Below are positions 6,544-7,501 of a stretch of 7,501 nucleotides of DNA, in pieces. Source of the stretch: Anaerolineales bacterium UBA1136 (GTDB lineage Bacteria; Chloroflexota; Anaerolineae; Anaerolineales; UBA11657); contig DCAJ01000009.1 in NCBI GenBank assembly GCA_002311455.1, positions 20,769-28,269 on the forward strand, in the 5' to 3' direction. Position 1 is the stretch's first letter, and every line of letters begins with the position of its first letter. The translations under genes were made by a program, and so were the position numbers. The notes beneath the pieces are model-generated. The model worked only from the letters and a program-made list of their open reading frames with translations, was not told the DNA's origin and ran no database searches.

Positions 6544-6849
6544 ATGAATAAATTTACCGTTTTTGAAGTACTGGAAATAACCGCAAACGCAAGAAGTTTG
6601 TACGGAGCTGATTTACGGAGTATGGATTTCAGCAACGCAAACTTGAGCTATGCTGCTCTAGCATGGACCAATCTTTGCGAGACTGATCTAAGGGCAGCTG
6701 ACTTAAGAGGGGCTGATTTAAGGGGGTCAGACATGAGCACGGCAAATCTTGTGGAGACTATACTGTATGAGTCAAAGTATAACAATGCTACCAGATGGCC
6801 TGATGGATTTGATCCTCAGGAAGCTGGAGCTGTGCTAGTTGAATATTGA
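6544..6849 (+). CDS. Small pentapeptide-repeat protein, 101 residues
   Basis: After a 20-residue N-terminal segment the protein consists of twelve pentapeptides (21-80) of the A(D/N)Lxx type: GADLR, SMDFS, NANLS, YAALA, WTNLC, ETDLR, AADLR, GADLR, GSDMS, TANLV, ETILY, ESKYN. This is about three turns of the right-handed quadrilateral beta helix known for this family. It ends NATRWPDGFDPQEAGAVLV (81-99), a cap often seen at the C-terminus of such repeats. Function is not predictable. Larger relatives (MfpA, Qnr) mimic DNA and protect gyrase, but this one is much too short to claim that role. The ATG at 6544 is the only start giving the full repeat. No Shine-Dalgarno sequence is present. An ATG 11 nt upstream (6533) in another frame stops after four codons within the start region. 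The neighbouring cca-type gene reads in the same direction after a 224-bp gap. Confidence 0.88.
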   Translation: MNKFTVFEVLEITANARSLYGADLRSMDFSNANLSYAALAWTNLCETDLRAADLRGADLRGSDMSTANLVETILYESKYNNATRWPDGFDPQEAGAVLVEY

Positions 6850-6854
6850 CTTAT

Positions 6855-6885
6855 CGCAAAATCTTACTGCATAGCAAGTTTTGTG
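6855..6885 (+). terminator. Weak imperfect hairpin after the pentapeptide-repeat gene
   Basis: Five bases after the stop codon, cgcaaaa (6855-6861) can pair with ttttgtg (6879-6885) with one G-U pair. Inner pairs are ctt/aag and gc/gc, with bulges and a 3-nt loop. No T-run follows. It could mark the end of the transcript, but it is weak and could be chance in AT-rich DNA. Confidence 0.25.
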
Positions 6886-6923
6886 GTCTATATCTCTAGA
6901 TTTTCGATTGATGGTACATTTAG

Positions 6924-6952
6924 TATAAAATCATACGTTTGGGGCAAACGTA
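6924..6952 (+). promoter_or_regulatory. Possible -10 box followed by an 8-bp hairpin in the gap before the cca-type gene
   Basis: TATAAA (6924-6929) resembles a -10 box, though no good -35 lies at the right distance. A perfect 8-bp inverted repeat follows, tacgtttg (6934-6941) and caaacgta (6945-6952), around GGG. If transcription started 6-8 nt after the -10, the RNA would begin with this hairpin, a layout that can stabilise a 5' end. The inverted repeat is seen; the promoter reading is tentative. Confidence 0.25.
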
Positions 6953-7045
6953 CATTCCAACATCAGGGAAATAGCGTGTTTTTATAGTAATAATTGATAC
7001 GAGCAATAACGATTTGAAATCAAAATTGGGACATGACTTAGGTTC

Positions 7046-7069
7046 GTTAGATTTGTCTTCAAATCTAAC
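7046..7069 (+). other. Perfect 10-bp hairpin just before the cca-type start codon
   Basis: gttagatttg (7046-7055) and caaatctaac (7060-7069) are exact reverse complements around a TCTT loop. The hairpin ends 4 nt before the ATG at 7074, where a ribosome binding site would normally be. It might therefore limit ribosome access, act as a protein-binding site, or end an upstream transcript. If translation instead starts at TTG 7014 or 7026, the structure lies inside the coding sequence. Confidence 0.5.
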
Positions 7070-7073
7070 AAGT

Positions 7074-7501
7074 ATGGTTGAGGATGCTTTGACGCCCAAG
7101 GTATTGGAGCTTGTTAGTGTTATTAGCGTTAAGGCTGATGAGCATGATGCTGTGTTGTACATTGTGGGTGGATTTGTGCGTGACCTTCTTTTAGGACGGT
7201 TAAGTGTGGATTTCGATTTAATTATAGATGGAGATGCTATTGAACTAGCTGAAGAACTAGCATCTGAGTATGGCGGTCAGGTTACTGTGCACCGTCGCTT
7301 TGGAACAGCAAAATGGTATTTGTCTGAGAATATTTCATCAGAGACTGGTTTGCATGCATTAGATTTGGTGTCAGCGCGTAGTGAGTCCTATGAGAGGCCA
7401 TCACAACTACCGGATGTTAGGCCTAGTAGCATTAGATGGGATTTACAACGTAGGGACTTTACGGTTAATACGTTAGCTGTAAATCTGTCTTCTGATAATT
7501 T
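7074..7501 (+). CDS. cca: CCA tRNA nucleotidyltransferase / poly(A) polymerase family, N-terminal head domain (cut by window edge)
   Basis: A class II nucleotidyltransferase that adds the 3' CCA end (or part of it) to tRNA, or poly(A) to RNA; the missing C-terminal part would be needed to decide. The 142 residues present show the full palm. LYIVGGFVRDLLLG (28-41) is the GG nucleotide-binding motif. VDFDL (45-49) follows, with metal-binding D46 and D48, then the third-carboxylate strand LDLVSARSESYERP (96-109, D97), and the family motif RRDFTVNTLA (126-135). The ATG at 7074 puts the GG motif at residues 32-33, normal for the family, and is the only ATG in frame before the motif. The frame stays open back to 6975, with TTG codons at 7014, 7026 and 7053, so a longer non-ATG start is possible. 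No Shine-Dalgarno sequence is visible; a 10-bp hairpin lies directly upstream. Confidence 0.92.
   Translation, partial: MVEDALTPKVLELVSVISVKADEHDAVLYIVGGFVRDLLLGRLSVDFDLIIDGDAIELAEELASEYGGQVTVHRRFGTAKWYLSENISSETGLHALDLVSARSESYERPSQLPDVRPSSIRWDLQRRDFTVNTLAVNLSSDN

Noticed and set aside
6530..6544. acatatggctagcat, which resembles the NdeI/NheI cloning junction of common expression vectors
   Set aside because: The match stops after 15 bases, no other vector or tag sequence follows, and the flanks are native-looking, so this is a coincidence rather than contamination.
6544..6849. Gyrase-protecting (Qnr/MfpA-like) role for the pentapeptide-repeat protein
   Set aside because: It has only about three helix turns, far shorter than the gyrase-protecting proteins, and no dimerisation module is visible.
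6920..7162. Minus-strand open frame of 80 codons overlapping the gap and start of the cca-type gene
   Set aside because: It overlaps the conserved N-terminus of the nucleotidyltransferase, is Ser/Thr-rich in low-complexity fashion, and has no family resemblance.

Overview
The window looks like a stretch of ordinary bacterial chromosome. It is AT-leaning and densely coded, with genes on both strands. The set of genes and protein styles (Fmt, a RecJ of about 570 residues, a very large YfhO-type membrane protein, an SDR oxidoreductase, a short pentapeptide-repeat protein and a Cca-type nucleotidyltransferase) would fit an uncultured, possibly marine, Chloroflexota such as a SAR202-like lineage. 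That placement rests on general resemblance only and is low confidence. No phage, transposase, toxin-antitoxin pair, CRISPR array or RNA gene was recognised.

Layout. 1-555 (minus) is the N-terminal part of methionyl-tRNA formyltransferase (fmt), cut by the window edge. It is divergent from recJ (614-2317, plus), and the short gap between them carries a nearly symmetric pair of promoters that share their elements. recJ converges on, and overlaps by 32 bp, a large minus-strand YfhO-family membrane protein gene (2286-4952). Upstream of that gene lies a 15-bp perfect inverted repeat (5029-5064), just after the stop codon of an NAD-type short-chain dehydrogenase gene (5076-5918, minus). A 104-codon hypothetical gene (5960-6274, minus) sits 41 bp upstream of the dehydrogenase and probably shares its transcript.

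6275-6543 is non-coding. It holds a compact array of modules separated by AGCT, including a perfect 29-bp direct repeat. Next come a small pentapeptide-repeat gene (6544-6849, plus), a 224-bp gap with several small hairpins, and the 5' part of a Cca/poly(A) polymerase family gene (7074-7501+, plus), cut by the right edge.

The recognisable genes are mostly housekeeping: translation initiation (fmt), DNA repair (recJ) and tRNA 3'-end maturation (cca). The YfhO protein is probably a cell-envelope glycosyl-transfer protein, and the SDR is a redox enzyme with unknown substrate. I see no convincing undescribed multi-gene system. The items most worth a second look are in non-coding DNA: the symmetric fmt/recJ promoter with a probable leaderless fmt mRNA, the AGCT-module array, and the hairpins at 5029-5064 and 7046-7069. 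A further pattern is that the three minus-strand genes yfhO, SDR and orf104 have Shine-Dalgarno sequences while fmt, the pentapeptide gene and cca have none.
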